NCBI GenBank assembly: GCA_016198685.1
Contig: JACQID010000006.1
Span: 1 to 64,000 of the forward strand
Direction of reading: 5' to 3'
DNA: 64,000 nt
Source of the DNA: Candidatus Aenigmatarchaeota archaeon
Lineage (GTDB): Archaea; Aenigmatarchaeota; Aenigmatarchaeia; GW2011-AR5
The position numbers and the translations under genes were made by a program. Numbering within the stretch: the first letter of the stretch is position 1; every line of letters starts with the position of its first letter. The notes under the pieces were generated by a model. That model saw only the letters and a list, made by a program, of their open reading frames with translations. It was not told the origin of the DNA and did not search any database. Below, piece after piece: positions 51,685 through 60,277 of this stretch.

Positions 51685-52886
51685 ACGAAATCTTCCTCTG
51701 TAAAGATTGTGATATTGCCCTTTGTCACCCGCTCCTTGTAGCCCGTTCCTACTATAACGGCTATCTTTCTCTGTATAGCCATATCAACGAGCGACTGGTT
51801 CACCTTTCCGTCAAACACTATCCCATATGCACGCTGGTATTCATCCAGCGCATTGGATAGCTCGCTTAGAGGGACCTTGGTCATGACCTGCATGCTCCTG
51901 TCAACAAGATAGGCTGCCCTTGTGCCTGTAAGTTCTTCAAGAAGTATCCTGAAGGCTTCCTTGTCCGGAGAAGAAGATGCTTCTTCTGCCTGCTCCTCAA
52001 CTTCAGAATCCTGAACAGGCGGCCTGGCCCTCTCAGAGACATTGCGGCTCATGCTTTCACGTTTAGCTTCTGCACGAGCCTGATCAACAGGCACTTTCTC
52101 GCGCAGCGCCTTGAAAATCTGCTTCTTCGTAAGCTCTTCAACTTCCTTGCCTTCCTCGGCGTGGGCGATATACTCTATCTCGGCAACTGTCATGAGCTTC
52201 TTGAGATCGAGTTCGCCACCTCTATCGCCATCGAGGAATGCTGTAGTTATCTTTTCCTTCGTGAGCTCGATCAGCGCGTCAGGAACCTTTGACCCTTCGC
52301 TTGCAACAACGTTCCTTATTCCGTTTTTAAGCAGATTTATGACGTCAGCACGGCCTTCGACGATTATTATCTCGTCAGATGTCATAATATCCGGTCCGCA
52401 GCTGAGCCCTTTGTATGTCGTGATTTCTGCCGTGCGCACTGACTCCTTTATGCTCTCGGATAATGTCTGGGAATCAGGCACGCCGGCTTCCATCATGGCC
52501 GCAAGTATGCTCTTTGCCCTGTCTATAACGTATTTTCTCTTCTGGCTTCGTACATCCTCAACGTTGCTGACCTCAATTGTAGCATCGCAAGGGCCTACTT
52601 TTTCAATCGTTTCGAGAGATGCTGCTATCAAGCTTGTTTCTGCAGCATCAAGGCTCGAAGGTATGATTATATCAGCAAACGCCCGGCCTTTATTGCTCTT
52701 GACGTCGACTTCTATGCGTCCTATCCTTCCGGTACGCTGAAGCTCGCGCAGATCAAGGTCGCTGCCCAAGAGCCCTTCGGTCTGGCCGAAGACGGCACCT
52801 ATGACGTCCGGCCTTTCGACTAGTCCCTTTGCCTGCATCTTTGCATGAATGAGATACTTCGCGAAATTTTGAGCCAATTTGGCCAT
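51681..52886 (-). CDS. dnaG: Archaeal DnaG-type primase
   Basis: About 401 residues from ATG 52886 ('MAKLAQNFAKYLIHAKMQAK'), with minus-strand GAGGTGG as ribosome-binding site. The N-terminal part 'DVIGAVFGQTEGLLGSDLDL' is diagnostic of archaeal DnaG. The TOPRIM domain 'DEIIIVEGRADVINLLKNGI' and 'TTAFLDGDRGGELDL' carries the catalytic Glu and Asp residues. Archaeal DnaG associates with the exosome and may also prime DNA synthesis. Residues 285-310 are a charged linker. Confidence 0.95.
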   Translation of the reverse strand: MAKLAQNFAKYLIHAKMQAKGLVERPDVIGAVFGQTEGLLGSDLDLRELQRTGRIGRIEVDVKSNKGRAFADIIIPSSLDAAETSLIAASLETIEKVGPCDATIEVSNVEDVRSQKRKYVIDRAKSILAAMMEAGVPDSQTLSESIKESVRTAEITTYKGLSCGPDIMTSDEIIIVEGRADVINLLKNGIRNVVASEGSKVPDALIELTKEKITTAFLDGDRGGELDLKKLMTVAEIEYIAHAEEGKEVEELTKKQIFKALREKVPVDQARAEAKRESMSRNVSERARPPVQDSEVEEQAEEASSSPDKEAFRILLEELTGTRAAYLVDRSMQVMTKVPLSELSNALDEYQRAYGIVFDGKVNQSLVDMAIQRKIAVIVGTGYKERVTKGNITIFTEEDFV

Positions 52887-53050
52887 ATATACCACCTCTT
52901 TTTTAAGTGGCAGAACTAGGCATCACTTGCTTGGCTCTGTAACTCCATTACAAGCCGTGAATTATGATTATACATGCTACCTATCTGCCCGGATAGGCAT
53001 AAGCGCCATATCCTAAATATTGTATCAGAAGTAACGGATTTAAAGACCCT

Positions 53051-53251
53051 TCAGGGCACAAGTTCCAGTGTCTTTTTCCTCGAGGAAGCGCCGCGCAATA
53101 TACGAACCGACGAGTATTCACGCGAAAGCTCTTTGATAATTTGCCTGTTGGCACGGTTATTTTCCATGGGTTCGGTGACATGGATAATCCAAGTTTCGCC
53201 TCTGGTGACATTAAATTCATCGGCTTCTTTAACAACGCAATTAATTATCAC
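53051..53251 (-). CDS. DUF167 (YggU-like) protein
   Basis: 66 residues. 'VVKEADEFNVTRGETWIIHV' then 'NRANRQIIKELSREYSSVRI' and 'GASSRKKTLEL' reproduce the DUF167 pattern, in which 'GKANxxxIxxL' and 'GxxSRxK' are conserved. Here the first is NRANRQIIKEL. Function unknown despite wide occurrence. It is divergent from the gene at 53323. Confidence 0.85.
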   Translation of the reverse strand: MIINCVVKEADEFNVTRGETWIIHVTEPMENNRANRQIIKELSREYSSVRILRGASSRKKTLELVP

Positions 53252-53322
53252 GCAAATACGTCATCTTTCCCGGCTTAATGCCTTTTTAAAACACTTAAAT
53301 AGCTACTGAAAAGTAAAAAATT

Positions 53323-54060
53323 ATGAAAATGCATGACCTCCACGATTACGGCATGAGCGAGTTTCTCCAAAACCATAAGGGCTACTACAGGAAAGACCTC
53401 AATGCGCAAGGCGATGTTGATGTGCTCACGCTCTCTCCTAAAAAACCGGGTCGGGAGGACAGGGATAACATAGCTATATACGTGGCATACCAGAACGGGA
53501 ATATCGTATGCACCAAGTCTGAGTTTCCTTCTGAAAAGCCTGAGATAATAAGGCTTGCAATGCCATCTGACCGCGGCTTGACGCTCGTGAGGCTCGATCT
53601 GACAGAACCGTATCTATCCGCCAGGATACCGGGAAAGCAACCTGCGCAGTTCCTTGATATGATACGTTTTTCGGAAAACCAGACGCTAGGCGATATAGAT
53701 GCGCTCTACACTCCTGACAGCGTTATGCTGCGAACTCGCCTTGTGAATGGCAAAACGATATCGATCACCCCTAAGGGCGTTGAATGCTTAACATCCGACG
53801 GATGGAGAAAAATAGGCTATCCTGAATGGGAATTGAACGGCCTACAATACGAGTTCGGCGCTGACAAACAGAACGGCCGAAAAGTTCCGTTCATGAGAAC
53901 CCGAAACCGGAATGATATAACCACAGTAAGAGCATCAGGCGAAGACTATGCGCTTCTTGCAATCCATACGATTCAAGGAAACAAATGGCATGAGCTTAAC
54001 CCTTCTCCGCTTATCGAATATTCCGCTCCCTTTGCGCATCCAATGGGATCGTACTTATGA
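53323..54060 (+). CDS. Hypothetical protein
   Basis: 245 residues, no family. Short beta-strand patterns ('DNIAIYVAYQNGNIVCTKSE', 'MLRTRLVNGKTISITPKGVE') suggest an all-beta protein. TATA-like 'cttaaata' lies about 25 bases before the ATG, so it is probably leaderless. Confidence 0.62.
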   Translation: MKMHDLHDYGMSEFLQNHKGYYRKDLNAQGDVDVLTLSPKKPGREDRDNIAIYVAYQNGNIVCTKSEFPSEKPEIIRLAMPSDRGLTLVRLDLTEPYLSARIPGKQPAQFLDMIRFSENQTLGDIDALYTPDSVMLRTRLVNGKTISITPKGVECLTSDGWRKIGYPEWELNGLQYEFGADKQNGRKVPFMRTRNRNDITTVRASGEDYALLAIHTIQGNKWHELNPSPLIEYSAPFAHPMGSYL

Positions 54061-54112
54061 TTGACTATGACTTTTCGCATACTCTGAAATGCTTCCGCCG
54101 CAACAATAAATC

Positions 54113-54180
54113 AACCCGCCAGTAACACCTCATTTCATCCTTCGCCGAAGCGACGTCTAGAGGCTGAGGGCTGGCGGGTT
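54113..54180 (-). ncRNA. Candidate structured RNA between convergent genes
   Basis: The 144-base gap between two convergent stops contains nested helices. Minus-strand reading: AACCCGCCAG pairs with CTGGCGGGTT (10 bp, outer), CCTCA with TGAGG (5 bp, middle) and TCGC-TTCG-GCGA (UUCG tetraloop, inner). The stable UUCG loop appears only in the minus strand, hence the strand call. It does not fit tRNA (no T-arm), 5S or SRP RNA. It could be a small RNA or a two-way terminator. Confidence 0.55.
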
Positions 54181-54204
54181 ATAGCTATAATCAGAAGCAA
54201 AGCG

Positions 54205-54657
54205 TTAAATCTCTTTCAGTGTGAACTCCTGCTTCAGAAATTCCCGAAGCTTTACCATCGCCGAATCGACCGAATGTTCTGCTATGTCTTTGACGCGCGG
54301 GCGCATATGAGACAGGTAGAAGGCAATATAACTATCGTAAGCCGGACCTGTCGTATCCGGAAACTCCAATTCCAGTTTCGCTTCAAGACGTATTTTCATC
54401 GTAGGCTGCTGCATGATTCTTGAGATGCCCTCGGCACTGAAATGAAGCCGCAAGGATGCGTTCTTGTCGAGTTTTTCTGTGACGATTATCTTGGCGATTG
54501 TGCGTTTTTCCGGTCCGTCCGTCTGATATATATTTTCCTCTTCTTCGGCGCTGCCGAGGGAGAACACGAATTCCGTAAAATTTGCAGTAGAGCCGTATAT
54601 GTCTGCAGCCTGGAAATCCTTTTCCCACTCGTGCAGGTCCTCTACGACCCGTTCCAT
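54205..54657 (-). CDS. Hypothetical protein
   Basis: 150 residues, acidic, no family. 'ISRIMQQPTMKIRLEAKLEL' and 'SMAMVKLREFLKQEF'-like helical end. It is divergent from hjc across 38 bases in which both TATA boxes are crossed. Confidence 0.58.
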   Translation of the reverse strand: MERVVEDLHEWEKDFQAADIYGSTANFTEFVFSLGSAEEEENIYQTDGPEKRTIAKIIVTEKLDKNASLRLHFSAEGISRIMQQPTMKIRLEAKLELEFPDTTGPAYDSYIAFYLSHMRPRVKDIAEHSVDSAMVKLREFLKQEFTLKEI

Positions 54658-54665
54658 AGGATAAT

Positions 54666-54689
54666 CTTATTTAGCCCGCTATAAATAAG
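54666..54689. promoter_or_regulatory. Crossed divergent TATA boxes
   Basis: CTTATTTA (54666-54673) and TAAATAAG (54682-54689) form an inverted repeat between the divergent starts at 54657 and 54696. At 26 bases spacing, the left box serves hjc and the right box serves the other gene, so the two preinitiation complexes would overlap. Confidence 0.55.
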
Positions 54690-54695
54690 TAGGGT

Positions 54696-55067
54696 ATGCG
54701 AAACTACGCCAAAGGCTACAGGGCAGAACGCGACATGGTCCATGAGCTCGCCCGCAGAGGCTTTGTGGCCATACGCGCGCCGCACTCGGGAAGCATAGGC
54801 TTAGCCTCGCCTGATGTCATAGCCGCCAAGAACGGGAAACTGATAGTCCTTGAATGCAAATCGCGCGAAGAAGCGTTCACTGTTCCGCCTGAACAGCTCG
54901 AGGAATTAAAGAAATGGCAGGAAGTTGCGCCTGCGCACGCCTATATCGCATGGAAATTGAACAGGAAAGGCTGGACATTCCTGCGCCTTGACGATGTTGC
55001 GGCCAATGCCGGCCATATAGGCAAGAAATTTGCCGAAGAGAAGGGCATAACCATCGAAGATATCTGA
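54696..55067 (+). CDS. hjc: Holliday junction resolvase Hjc
   Basis: 123 residues. 'YAKGYRAERDMVHELARRGF' holds the early Glu, 'SPDVIAAKNGKLIVLECKSR' the Asp and Glu-x-Lys of the archaeal resolvase nuclease fold, and 'SGSIGLASPD' the Ser-rich loop. It cuts four-way DNA junctions symmetrically. Full length, leaderless. It completes a recombination set with RadA, RPA and RecQ in this window. Confidence 0.94.
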   Translation: MRNYAKGYRAERDMVHELARRGFVAIRAPHSGSIGLASPDVIAAKNGKLIVLECKSREEAFTVPPEQLEELKKWQEVAPAHAYIAWKLNRKGWTFLRLDDVAANAGHIGKKFAEEKGITIEDI

Positions 55068-55125
55068 TTTTTATAGTTTTCCGGCCTTGCCAAGGCTTAA
55101 ATATCCCAATCCAGAAGTGATTGCA

Positions 55126-56445
55126 ATGGGATCCGATATCTCTGGCTTCTACTCCCTTTCAGTTGAGGAAAGAATCCGGCTCGTAAAAAAGCATGCGGGA
55201 CTCTCTGCAGCAGAAGCAGCCCTGCTCAGGAGGAGCGGAGCTCTTGACATCAGGAAGGCCGACATGATGGTAGAGAATGTTATAGGCACGACGCAAGTTC
55301 CGATGGGCCTTGCAACTAATTTTTTAATTAACGGCAAGGACTATCTCATTCCTATGGCGATAGAGGAGCCGTCTGTAGTTGCGGCGGCGTCGTATGCAGC
55401 GAAGCTCGCAAGAAAGGGCGGCGGTTTCATATCCAGCGCCGACCCCCCTGTCATGATAGGCCAGCTGCAGCTTGTTTCGGACAAGGCAAGCATCTTATAC
55501 AAGGCAAAGGAAAGGATACTGCGCGCCAAGCATGAAATAATAGCCATGGCCAATGGCAATGACTCGATAATGCTGAAACTAGGTGGAGGCGCAAAGGACA
55601 TTACTGCTGAGATAATAGGAACAAAGCGCGGCAGGATGCTCATAGTCAAATTGCATGTCGACGTCAGGGATGCGATGGGCGCAAATGCCGTCAATACCAT
55701 GCTTGAGACGATAACGCCTCATATACTTGAGATGACCGGAACCGAATCCCGGCTAAGAATAATATCCAATCTTTCAACCGGCAGAGTAGCCCGCGCAAAG
55801 GCTGTATGGCCAAAGGAAGTTCTTGGCGAAGATATCATTGAAGGAATACTCGACGCTTATGCTTTTGCTGAAGCGGATAAGCACAGGTGCACAACCCACA
55901 ACAAAGGCATAATGAACGGCATGGATTCTGTGGCTATTGCAACCGGCAATGATTTTCGCGCCCTTGAAGCAGGGGCGCATGCGTATTCTGCGCTCAAAGG
56001 ATTCAAGCCTTTGACAAAATACGAGAAAGCTAAGAATGGCGACCTAATAGGAACTATAGAAGTGCCGGTAGCCGTAGGCCTTGTCGGAGGCGCAACAAAG
56101 ACTCATCCGATTGCACAGATTTCACTTAAGATACTCAACGTCAAAACCGCGCAGGAACTCGCTGAAGTCATTGCAGCGGTAGGCCTCGCCCAAAACTTTG
56201 CTGCGCTGCGCGCCATGATTGCAGAAGGCATACAGAGGGGGCACATGAAGCTGCATGCAAAGAATATAGCCGTGATGGCAGGGGCTAAGGGGCGGCTGAT
56301 TGATCGCGTTGCCAAGGCTATTATCAAGCAGCAACAGATATCGGTAACCGCGGCAAAGGAAATCATTGCAAAACTCAAGCGCCGCGGGAGAAAAGATGTT
56401 CAAAGTGATTCCCAAAGCCAAGGAAAGCCTGGCAATAAAAAATAA
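55126..56445 (+). CDS. HMG-CoA reductase, class II
   Basis: About 439 residues from ATG 55126 ('MGSDISGFYSLSVEERIRLV'); the track start is a TTG. 'ENVIGTTQVPMGLATNFLIN' and 'EEPSVVAAASYAAK' bind HMG-CoA, 'DVRDAMGANAVNTMLE' the nucleotide, and 'GGATKTHP' lies near the C-terminus; these are class II features, as in Pseudomonas mevalonii and some archaea. It makes mevalonate for isoprenoid lipids. Class II enzymes are often NADH-linked. Confidence 0.94.
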   Translation: MGSDISGFYSLSVEERIRLVKKHAGLSAAEAALLRRSGALDIRKADMMVENVIGTTQVPMGLATNFLINGKDYLIPMAIEEPSVVAAASYAAKLARKGGGFISSADPPVMIGQLQLVSDKASILYKAKERILRAKHEIIAMANGNDSIMLKLGGGAKDITAEIIGTKRGRMLIVKLHVDVRDAMGANAVNTMLETITPHILEMTGTESRLRIISNLSTGRVARAKAVWPKEVLGEDIIEGILDAYAFAEADKHRCTTHNKGIMNGMDSVAIATGNDFRALEAGAHAYSALKGFKPLTKYEKAKNGDLIGTIEVPVAVGLVGGATKTHPIAQISLKILNVKTAQELAEVIAAVGLAQNFAALRAMIAEGIQRGHMKLHAKNIAVMAGAKGRLIDRVAKAIIKQQQISVTAAKEIIAKLKRRGRKDVQSDSQSQGKPGNKK

Positions 56446-56508
56446 CTAATCCTTCACATGCCATGCATGGCTCATTGTTTTCGAGGGTCTGGATTTTTCA
56501 AGATCCTC

Positions 56509-57147
56509 CTATTCAATTACGCGCCTGTCGCAGATCGAATTGAAGCGGCACGGCCTGCATTTGAACGCCTTGTCTGTAGAGATGAAATCTATTTCTTTTC
56601 TCGCAAGCTTTTTGACCCTCTCGATTATTTCAATGATGTTTGATTTTACGCCGTCTGTGAATTCCTCCATCCATAAAGCTTCGCCTGTGTTGCGGTCGCG
56701 AACTGCGGAGATGACAGGCTTCGCAGGCGAATATTCGGAGACGAACGCAAGTGCATAGGCGCGCGCCTGATTCATCGATGAAGGATAAACTTTCCCTGGA
56801 GGTTTGTCATCAATTATGAATATCATGTTTTCCGCAAATTGTATTTCGTCTATCTTCCCATAGATAAAATGATGGCCTGATTTTATTCGCAATTCGCGGC
56901 CCGATCCTTTAATTCCAAGACGCAATGCTTCTTCGACGCTCATCTTTGGGGCATCTTTCATGCGTTCCGCGTGCTCGGTCTCAAGCTCAGCGTGTCGTAT
57001 CGTGCCTGCAAGCATCGCTTCGCTCTTCGGGTTTATTCCCTGCCATGAAAATTTGAGCTGATATTCGCAGTATGCCTGGGTGTGTATATCCGAGATCTTT
57101 ATCCAAACGTTGCCGTCCGAATCCCAGTGCATAGAATCGCTTGCCAA
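56509..57147 (-). CDS. Cas4-like PD-(D/E)XK nuclease without CRISPR context
   Basis: 212 residues. An N-terminal Cys 'AYCEYQLKF', the core His and Asp ('IRHAELE', 'YGKIDEIQF'), the D-x-K 'IIDDKPPG', and a C-terminal Cys trio 'CRPCRFNSICD' that would ligate a [4Fe-4S] cluster with the first Cys. This is the Cas4/RecB-like layout. No CRISPR array or cas gene is in the window, so it is probably a solo repair or defence nuclease. Confidence 0.85.
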   Translation of the reverse strand: MASDSMHWDSDGNVWIKISDIHTQAYCEYQLKFSWQGINPKSEAMLAGTIRHAELETEHAERMKDAPKMSVEEALRLGIKGSGRELRIKSGHHFIYGKIDEIQFAENMIFIIDDKPPGKVYPSSMNQARAYALAFVSEYSPAKPVISAVRDRNTGEALWMEEFTDGVKSNIIEIIERVKKLARKEIDFISTDKAFKCRPCRFNSICDRRVIE

Positions 57148-57269
57148 AAGAACACTTAAAGAATCACCGAGCGGAAGGAAAGTGAATGATCATGAAAAAG
57201 TATGAACATTTGCTATGAACTTTTTCAGAAGAGTGGCTTAAATCATGCGAAAGTGAAGGCGCTTTAGAG

Positions 57270-58385
57270 GTGGTTCGCGTGATCGTAGGAACCGTTAAGG
57301 AAATAAAGATAGGCGAGAATCGCGTGGGGCTCACGCCCATAGGCGCGAATGCACTCGTCAAAGACGGGCATACCGTGCTCATAGAGCATGGGGCGGGCAT
57401 TAATTCCGGTTTTGCGGATGATGAATATGAGAAGCAAGGCGCAAAAATAATCGGAACTGCCAAGGAAGTCTGGGACAAAAGCGAGACTGTGGTTAAAGTA
57501 AAGGAACCTCAGAAATCCGAATTTCCTATGATGAAAGAAGGCCAAGTGCTCTATACATATTTGCACTTGGCAGCAGAACTGGAAGTGACCAAAGCACTTC
57601 TCGAAAGAAAAGTGACTTCAATAGCTTACGAGACCGTGGAGCTTGCCGACGGCACCTTGCCGTTGCTTGCGCCGATGAGCGAAGTTGCGGGCAGAATGGC
57701 AGTCCAGGTGGGCATGCACTATCTTGAGAAAACGCATGGAGGCTCCGGCCGTCTTCTTTCAGGCGTTCCTGGAGTTCTGCCGGGCAAGGTAGTTGTTCTG
57801 GGAACCGGGATTGTAGGCATCAATGCCGCAAAGATTGCGATGGGCGCAGGAGCACGCGTGACGATAATAGGAAGAAATGCTGCGCAATTGCGTTACATCG
57901 ACGATGTATTCGGAGGAAAAATCCGAACACTCTTCTCAAACCCTTATAACATAGAACGCGCAGTTGAAAAGGCGGACCTGCTTGTAGGTGGGGTGCTTAT
58001 CACAGGACTCAAGGCACCCAAGCTCGTCACGCGGGAGATGGTCGGGAAAATGAAGATGGGCTCTGTAATCGTGGATGTGGCCATAGATCAGGGAGGGTGC
58101 ATGGAAACTTCAAGGCCCACCAGCCATGCAAATCCCGTGTATGTTGAAGAGGGCGTCATTCATTACTGCGTGACCAATATGCCAGGCGCAGTGCCGCATA
58201 CTTCAACTCTTGCGTTGACCAGCACTACGTTGCCATATCTGCTTAAGCTGGCAAAGCATGGCACTGAATCCGCTGCTCGCAATGATGAAGCGCTTTTCAA
58301 GGGAATAAACACGCATAAAGGCAGGCTCACGAACAAGGAAGTCGCCGATTCTCTTGGAATAGAATACCAGAAAATGACATTCTAA
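57270..58385 (+). CDS. Alanine dehydrogenase
   Basis: 371 residues. 'IVGTVKEIKIGENRVGLTPI' and 'LIEHGAGINSGFADDEYEKQ' form the substrate domain with Arg and Lys of the active site (Lys in 'VVKVKEPQ', His in 'YLHLAAE'). The Rossmann fold binds NAD at 'VVVLGTGIVGINAAKIAMGA'. It reversibly deaminates alanine to pyruvate. GAGGTGG around the GTG start acts as ribosome-binding site; a second GTG three codons on is also possible. Confidence 0.93.
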   Translation: MVRVIVGTVKEIKIGENRVGLTPIGANALVKDGHTVLIEHGAGINSGFADDEYEKQGAKIIGTAKEVWDKSETVVKVKEPQKSEFPMMKEGQVLYTYLHLAAELEVTKALLERKVTSIAYETVELADGTLPLLAPMSEVAGRMAVQVGMHYLEKTHGGSGRLLSGVPGVLPGKVVVLGTGIVGINAAKIAMGAGARVTIIGRNAAQLRYIDDVFGGKIRTLFSNPYNIERAVEKADLLVGGVLITGLKAPKLVTREMVGKMKMGSVIVDVAIDQGGCMETSRPTSHANPVYVEEGVIHYCVTNMPGAVPHTSTLALTSTTLPYLLKLAKHGTESAARNDEALFKGINTHKGRLTNKEVADSLGIEYQKMTF

Positions 58386-58466
58386 TATTTATTTTATATT
58401 TTTCCTTATATTTTTTTAAAAATATATATTACAAGCTTTAATTACTATCTTCCCATATGAATATTC

Positions 58467-58730
58467 ATGGAGGTCTTCCTTGCCGGCTTCATGGGCGGCG
58501 TAATCAGGGGACTTGTAGGCATGACAAAATATCTTACAAATTCGCCGTCAAAGAAAAGGAAACTTTGGGACGGCTATATTTTCCTTACATTGCTTTCTTC
58601 CGGCGGCATGGGGGTGCTTGCCGGAGTATTCATCGCAGAAGACCCGCGATTCGCACTTTTGGCAGGATACGCAGGAACGGATTTTGTTGAGAGCCTGTTC
58701 AAAATAAAAATGAAGCAGTATTCGTGGTAA
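58467..58730 (+). CDS. Small membrane protein
   Basis: 87 residues with hydrophobic segments at about 5-20, 38-58 and 64-76. 'TKYLTNSPSKKRKLWDGYIF' gives a basic loop. Ends three bases before the next gene, so the two are probably cotranscribed. Family unknown. Confidence 0.6.
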   Translation: MEVFLAGFMGGVIRGLVGMTKYLTNSPSKKRKLWDGYIFLTLLSSGGMGVLAGVFIAEDPRFALLAGYAGTDFVESLFKIKMKQYSW

Positions 58731-58733
58731 GCC

Positions 58734-59120
58734 ATGCGCATACTCGTTCTTCTTGCGATATCGACATCATTCGGATTCGTCGCTGAAGCGCACGGCAGCT
58801 GCGGGGAATTCCTGATCATAATCACGGGAAATGAAACTGGGTGCTGGGACGCCAAAGTTGATGCGCCCGGCGTAATTTTAGACGAAGAATGGAAAAGTTC
58901 CTTCTTCTATGCGAAGGACGCATATTGCAACGGATTTGGCGCAGTCCGGTTCAGGGCAGCCATGGATGCGGATGTGACTGTGAAAATACGCCAGAAAACA
59001 ACAATAATTGAAGCGCCCATTGTGATACAGCAGTACTGTAATTCCCAAACGCCTGATTTTTTCATCGTGATTATTCTTGCGTCGGCATTATTTGCGGGAA
59101 TCATGGCCGTGAAGACCTGA
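58734..59120 (+). CDS. Exported protein with C-terminal membrane anchor
   Basis: 128 residues: an N-terminal signal peptide ('MRILVLLAISTSFGFVAEAH'), an extracytoplasmic Cys-containing domain ('GCWDAKV', 'AYCNGFGAVRF', 'QQYCNSQ'), and a C-terminal helix 'FFIVIILASALFAGIMAV'. A topology like that of small surface proteins with sorting/anchor helices. Function unknown. Its 3' end overlaps the convergent gene at 59088. Confidence 0.65.
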   Translation: MRILVLLAISTSFGFVAEAHGSCGEFLIIITGNETGCWDAKVDAPGVILDEEWKSSFFYAKDAYCNGFGAVRFRAAMDADVTVKIRQKTTIIEAPIVIQQYCNSQTPDFFIVIILASALFAGIMAVKT

Positions 59121-59681
59121 TGCCCTCCGCGCGTCTCTGATCAATGACGCAAATTGTAAATCTGTTATGGGATCCGTTTCGCCCGCATTTATTTCAGGCA
59201 ACTTGATGTCATAAGACTTGAGGCACTGCAGCAGCACAGCCGGGTGGTGCGCTGATTCTGTGGCCGTGTTCTCGAAAAGGTCGAGTTCGTCCACCGGCGC
59301 TGTGCGCCTTTTTTTGGCTTCTTCGAGTATTTCTAGCGCTTCCACAGGGCCTATCGCGGCATGCGTGTACGGCAGCGTCCATGTCTTGATTCCTGCTATG
59401 TACGGCGTGCCTCCCATGTCCTGCACATAATAGATCACATCTTTCGCGCCTTCATAGCTGTCTGCACAGAGCAGGCGCCTGTTCGCAAGATCGTATATGA
59501 TCCTGCCGCCGTCTGCAAGAATATATCCCTTGCTGTCGTATCTTGCAGACGCACGCTGCACAAGCAGATCCAGAGGATTGTAAACGGCGAGTTCGCAGAT
59601 AGGTCCGTTGGTTTCAATACTTGCCCAGCATGCCTCGCTTTCGGGATTGGGGGGAATAACGTATAGTTCCGGCATGCCCAA
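59088..59681 (-). CDS. Orphan protein, paralogue of the gene at 59817
   Basis: 197 residues. The C-terminal part '(N/P)AGETDPIxxxxF' is shared with the protein at 59817, as are 'VEALEILE'-like helices, so these are tandem relatives. The middle 'YDSKGYILADGGRIIYDLAN' looks like beta hairpins. No known family. Confidence 0.62.
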   Translation of the reverse strand: MGMPELYVIPPNPESEACWASIETNGPICELAVYNPLDLLVQRASARYDSKGYILADGGRIIYDLANRRLLCADSYEGAKDVIYYVQDMGGTPYIAGIKTWTLPYTHAAIGPVEALEILEEAKKRRTAPVDELDLFENTATESAHHPAVLLQCLKSYDIKLPEINAGETDPITDLQFASLIRDARRASGLHGHDSRK

Positions 59682-59816
59682 TATAATATGGAAAAGTTTT
59701 AATTCGCTATGCGTCTCCTCTTGTTAGCGCTTCTTGCTGTCATGCCATACTCCTTTAACATATCTTCGCGGGCGTTACTGTTTTCAGAATCTGCCATCCT
59801 CATTCCAGGAACGAGG

Positions 59817-60248
59817 TTACTCGAAGGCTCTCTTGAATCCGGCATATGAAACGGGATCCGTTTCGCCCGCCGGTATAATGCCTTTTCTCTCAAGAATTTC
59901 CAGTGTGCACGCTTCTATGACTTCGTAAACAGCGAGCGCTTTGCCGAGGTCGAACGTTGACCGTCGCGCCCCATTCTCATCGTAACTCGCCATGGCATTG
60001 TGGATGGCATCGGGGGAATTCGCCCATAGCACCATGTCCATACAGGGGATGTAAAGAACGCCGCTTCCTTCCACATGGATATAATCGTTCCCAGACCACT
60101 TGTGGCTTCTGCGGTGCCTGATCCTGCCGCGTGCATCGCGCTTAATAATATCGTACTGGCCGTCCGCGTAGTCGACTTCAAGTATGTAATACCCATCGGC
60201 CGCATCTCTGCTGGGCACAATGAAAGCCGAAACATGCTTCTCCGCCAT
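59817..60248 (-). CDS. Orphan protein, paralogue of the gene at 59088
   Basis: The track start (60383) runs into the MATE gene; ATG 60248 ('MAEKHVSAFIVPSRDAADGY') is preferred. About 143 residues with a beta-hairpin region 'ILEVDYADGQYDIIKRDARG' and the shared tail 'IPAGETDPVSYAGFKRAF'. No known family. Confidence 0.62.
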   Translation of the reverse strand: MAEKHVSAFIVPSRDAADGYYILEVDYADGQYDIIKRDARGRIRHRRSHKWSGNDYIHVEGSGVLYIPCMDMVLWANSPDAIHNAMASYDENGARRSTFDLGKALAVYEVIEACTLEILERKGIIPAGETDPVSYAGFKRAFE

Positions 60249-60277
60249 CCGTTCATTATATGCGAAAACGATAAAAA

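Noticed and set aside
52980-52997. Hairpin CCTATC-TGCCCG-GATAGG as a terminator
   Set aside because: Only a six-base stem with no T-tract; archaeal termination does not need such hairpins.
54113-54180. tRNA at the structured element
   Set aside because: The stems do not form a cloverleaf and there is no T-arm or D-arm consensus.
59699-59893. 64-codon ORF between the orphan paralogues
   Set aside because: Overlaps the better-supported gene at 59817 in another frame and has no recognisable features.
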